From the NCBI GenBank assembly GCA_012513245.1, contig JAAZCN010000379.1, positions 1 to 6,828 of the forward strand: a stretch of DNA of 6,828 nucleotides, given 5' to 3'. The DNA comes from Synergistaceae bacterium (GTDB taxonomy: Bacteria > Synergistota > Synergistia > Synergistales > Synergistaceae). The notes under the pieces were generated by a model. It saw only the letters and a program-made list of their open reading frames with translations, searched no databases and was not told the origin of the DNA. Made by a program: the position numbers and the translations under genes. Below are positions 4,968 through 6,828 of this stretch, in pieces (within the stretch, counting starts at the first letter, position 1; each line of letters starts with the position of its first letter).

Positions 4968-6196
4968 CTCTCCCAAGTTCCTCCCTCTGCTTCCAGCGAT
5001 ATCAGCATAGTCATGTATCTTCTGAGATGCCCGGTCATAAGGAAATTCTCGAGCACATATTCCCTTGCGTTCCTTCCCATTTTTTCCATTTTCCATGGAT
5101 GTGAGAGCAGGTAACGTGTCCTTATCGCAGCACCTTCTGGAGTCCTCACTCTAAAACCGTTAAATCGGTTGATTACCTGAAGCCTTATTCCTCCGACATT
5201 TCCGCCTATCACAGCTTTCCTCTTCCACATCGCTTCAGTTACAGTTAGTCCGAAGCCTTCCTTCAGCGATTTCTGCATAACGACGTCCGCGCCGGTTTGG
5301 AGAGCATTTATCTTACGGTGAGAGTCTGAAGGCAAAAGAAGAACAGAAATATCTTTGTCTCCATTTACCGCATTCCGGACTTCGTTCAATATCTCCGAAG
5401 CCTCCGGGTCGTCGGCAGCTTCACCGCCCGCAAGAACCAGTCTGACATCTACGTGCTCCTTGATTATTCTGTAGCTCTCGATCACACCAAGAGGATCTTT
5501 AAATTTATCAAATCTTGAGACCTGCAGAATTATCGGCTTGTCCATCGGTATTCCTAGCTCTTCATACGTCTTCTCCACCTCTGATCTCTCAAGAGGGATA
5601 TTTTTTTCGGCAAGCGGGTCAATGCTCGGCGTTATCAAAAATTGCGGATGGGGCAGTTTCTGTGCGAAATCCGGGAGAGAAAAGATGGAAGCATCATACC
5701 CGGAAACCTGTTTTTTTATAAACTGCCAGACCCCTTTGTTAGGAGAGCTAACGTCAATGTGGCATCTCCATATCCATTTGCCCTTCCTCTGGGGGAAGCT
5801 TTTGATAAGAGCTGCCGGCTGTGGATCATGTATAAATACATAATCTGCATCCTGAAGGACGTCTTTCAGCCTTTCTGCGTTTCTTAGGTTTGTCTGTGCA
5901 TAGGTATCCATCTGCAGCTCAGAAAGAGTGCCCGGCATTCCCTGCAGCGTGTTGTGCAGCATCTTTGTGCAGTTAAAGAAAGACTCATCGCCTTCGATGA
6001 CCTCCCAGGAAACATCAAGGCCAAGCTCTTGAGACAGGGGGATCATTGATGAAAGTATCTCGGCAACTCCCCCGCCGGCACGTGTAGAATTAACATGCAC
6101 GATCTTTTTACCTTTAAGTCTCTTTGCTATATGTACAAGGCTGTCCATAGCAGCCTGACCAATAACTTCTGCGTATTTATTTATCATTTCGGACAT
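4958..6196 (-). CDS. treT: Trehalose synthase, glycosyl-transferring (TreT, GT4 family)
   Basis: The 412-residue cytoplasmic GT4 enzyme is of the TreT/trehalose phosphorylase-like type, which reversibly joins nucleotide-activated glucose and free glucose to trehalose. Seen: N-terminal NSTRAGGGVAEIL near 37-49, the characteristic WEVIEGDESFFNCTKMLHN stretch near 64-82 followed by TLQG, HDPQPAAL at 123-130, RCHID at 144-148, SRFDKFKDPLGVI near 227-239, then the GT4 EX7E motif in KEGFGLTVTEAM (Glu313 and Glu321) and GGNVGGI near 331-337. Start: the ATG at 6196 shares its A with the upstream TAA (TAATG) and has AGGAGG 9 nt upstream. An ATG two codons earlier (6202) is too close to that site. The physiological direction (trehalose making or breaking) and the donor (ADP- or UDP-glucose) cannot be told from sequence. 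Confidence 0.86.
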   Translation of the reverse strand: MSEMINKYAEVIGQAAMDSLVHIAKRLKGKKIVHVNSTRAGGGVAEILSSMIPLSQELGLDVSWEVIEGDESFFNCTKMLHNTLQGMPGTLSELQMDTYAQTNLRNAERLKDVLQDADYVFIHDPQPAALIKSFPQRKGKWIWRCHIDVSSPNKGVWQFIKKQVSGYDASIFSLPDFAQKLPHPQFLITPSIDPLAEKNIPLERSEVEKTYEELGIPMDKPIILQVSRFDKFKDPLGVIESYRIIKEHVDVRLVLAGGEAADDPEASEILNEVRNAVNGDKDISVLLLPSDSHRKINALQTGADVVMQKSLKEGFGLTVTEAMWKRKAVIGGNVGGIRLQVINRFNGFRVRTPEGAAIRTRYLLSHPWKMEKMGRNAREYVLENFLMTGHLRRYMTMLISLEAEGGTWERWV

Positions 6197-6657
6197 TAAC
6201 ATTTACCTCCTTTGCTGCTCTGCCAATCGTCAAAAATGGACAAGACCTGGCGCTGAAGCTCAGTGAGGGAGAAAAGGTATGAATCTATATTTTTCAATTT
6301 CTTCCTTAATTCTGCTGTTTTATCAGAAAACTGCTCTAGCCATATCGTAAAATCGTCCTTGCATTCAGACGAACGTCTTCTTCCGTCGATGAAGTGGTAG
6401 AAAAAACTCTCTCTACTGGTATGTTTGACCGCAGCAGGAAAATCATCAAGCAAAGATGTCTCCCTTCCTGTCTCGAACATAAGTTTCTTGCAGGCAATAA
6501 AATGGAAATCACGTTCTGACTTTTTCCAGCTTAGAAAATCCTCATTTTCAAGTCTTTTTTCGAGAAGATTCAATATCACTGCTCTAATGTTGTCAAAATC
6601 CTGAAATTTAACAGGGTTTATAGCACTCAAAGCCTCAGCCAGCTTAAAATCTCTCAA
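6196..6657 (-). CDS. DUF5752-like protein, downstream fragment after an in-frame stop
   Basis: The open stretch encodes about 153 residues if read from a TTG at 6657, but no convincing start exists there. The frame is open back to a TAA at 6675-6673, beyond which homology continues in the same frame. Residues 1-36 (LAEALSAINPVKF...) look like the second half of one DUF5752-like domain. Residues about 48-146 form another copy, with FHFIACKKLMFETG near 51-64, SFFYHF near 84-89, DDFTIWLEQF at 101-110 and a helix LTELQRQVLSIFDDW near 131-145. The function of this domain is unknown. It couples directly to treT through TAATG, and the ribosome binding site for treT lies inside its last codons. The DUF5752 name is from memory of the motif pattern; the protein could act as an accessory or regulator of trehalose synthesis, which is inference only. 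Confidence 0.62.
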   Translation of the reverse strand: MRDFKLAEALSAINPVKFQDFDNIRAVILNLLEKRLENEDFLSWKKSERDFHFIACKKLMFETGRETSLLDDFPAAVKHTSRESFFYHFIDGRRRSSECKDDFTIWLEQFSDKTAELRKKLKNIDSYLFSLTELQRQVLSIFDDWQSSKGGKC

Positions 6658-6672
6658 GCTGCTGTTTACCCA

Positions 6673-6828
6673 TTATGCGAAGTCATTATTGAATTCAGAC
6701 TCAGAAATGTGGGGCCTTACCATGCGCCCCCAGAAATGGAAGTAGATCGCGCTGTCCGGGACCTGCGTGACGCCTGCGTGAAGTTCACGAAGATTCTGTG
6801 CCCTTATGCCCGTGGCAAGGGGCAATAC
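6673..6828 (-). pseudogene. DUF5752-like protein, upstream part ending at a premature TAA (partial at right edge)
   Basis: Fifty-one codons are open from the window edge to TAA (6675-6673). The translation includes LATGIRAQNLREL, then SAIYFHFWGRM, and ends SEFNNDFA before the stop. In the same frame the sequence goes on WVNSSLRDFKLAEAL. The join NDFA-stop-WVNSS aligns with DDFT-I-WLEQF in the second domain copy downstream. The stop therefore falls in the middle of a domain, where the other copy has Ile. This suggests a recent nonsense mutation, a sequence error or, less likely, readthrough. The true start is outside the window, so the total length is unknown. Confidence 0.6.

Noticed and set aside
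5515..5887. Plus-strand ORFs opposite treT
   Set aside because: They are antisense shadows of strongly conserved TreT motifs and overlap each other in different frames.
6673..6675. Stop-codon reassignment explaining the in-frame TAA
   Set aside because: treT, otsB, otsA and the regulator gene all end at TAA at sensible positions, and none of the three tRNAs is a suppressor.

Overview
The window looks like a chromosomal segment of an anaerobic bacterium of moderate G+C. It has strong AGGAGG-type ribosome binding sites, consensus sigma-70 type promoters and intrinsic terminators. The iron-only hydrogenase regulator-like gene (TM1266 type) and the TreT-type trehalose synthase would fit Synergistota, Thermotogota or a neighbouring anaerobic lineage. 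That placement is inference and is not proven by anything here.

Layout from left to right. Positions 1-1414 (minus strand) hold the N-terminal half of an MgtA/MgtB-type Mg2+ P-type ATPase, which runs off the left edge. Upstream of it (about 1448-1658, minus strand) lies a compact control region: a -10 box, a very strong Shine-Dalgarno, a 38-codon leader ORF and an intrinsic terminator hairpin placed before the ATPase start. This is the architecture of a leader-peptide attenuator. Positions 1752-2022 carry three minus-strand tRNA genes, transcribed in the order Arg(TCT), His(GTG), Lys(CTT), with a consensus promoter at 2058-2085. An AT-rich gap then leads to one plus-strand gene (2350-2607), a small ferredoxin-fold regulator of the iron-only hydrogenase system type. 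It ends at a hairpin (2644-2669) shared with the convergent operon on its right.

Positions 2657-6828 hold one tightly packed minus-strand trehalose operon. In transcription order it contains a DUF5752-like protein (entering from the right edge), the glycosyltransferase TreT, trehalose-6-phosphate phosphatase OtsB and trehalose-6-phosphate synthase OtsA. Junctions are TAATG (1-nt overlap), a 10-nt overlap and a 1-nt gap, so the genes are probably translationally coupled. The operon encodes two chemically distinct routes to trehalose: the two-step OtsA/OtsB route through trehalose-6-phosphate, and the one-step reversible TreT reaction.

Two observations deserve most attention. First, the DUF5752-like reading frame is broken by an in-frame TAA at 6673-6675. 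Homology continues in the same frame on both sides, and an internal second copy of the domain supports this. Second, the Mg2+ ATPase has the unlisted leader ORF plus terminator. The leader contains a T8 slippery tract, and a change of frame there would move the ribosome's stop right up to the terminator stem.
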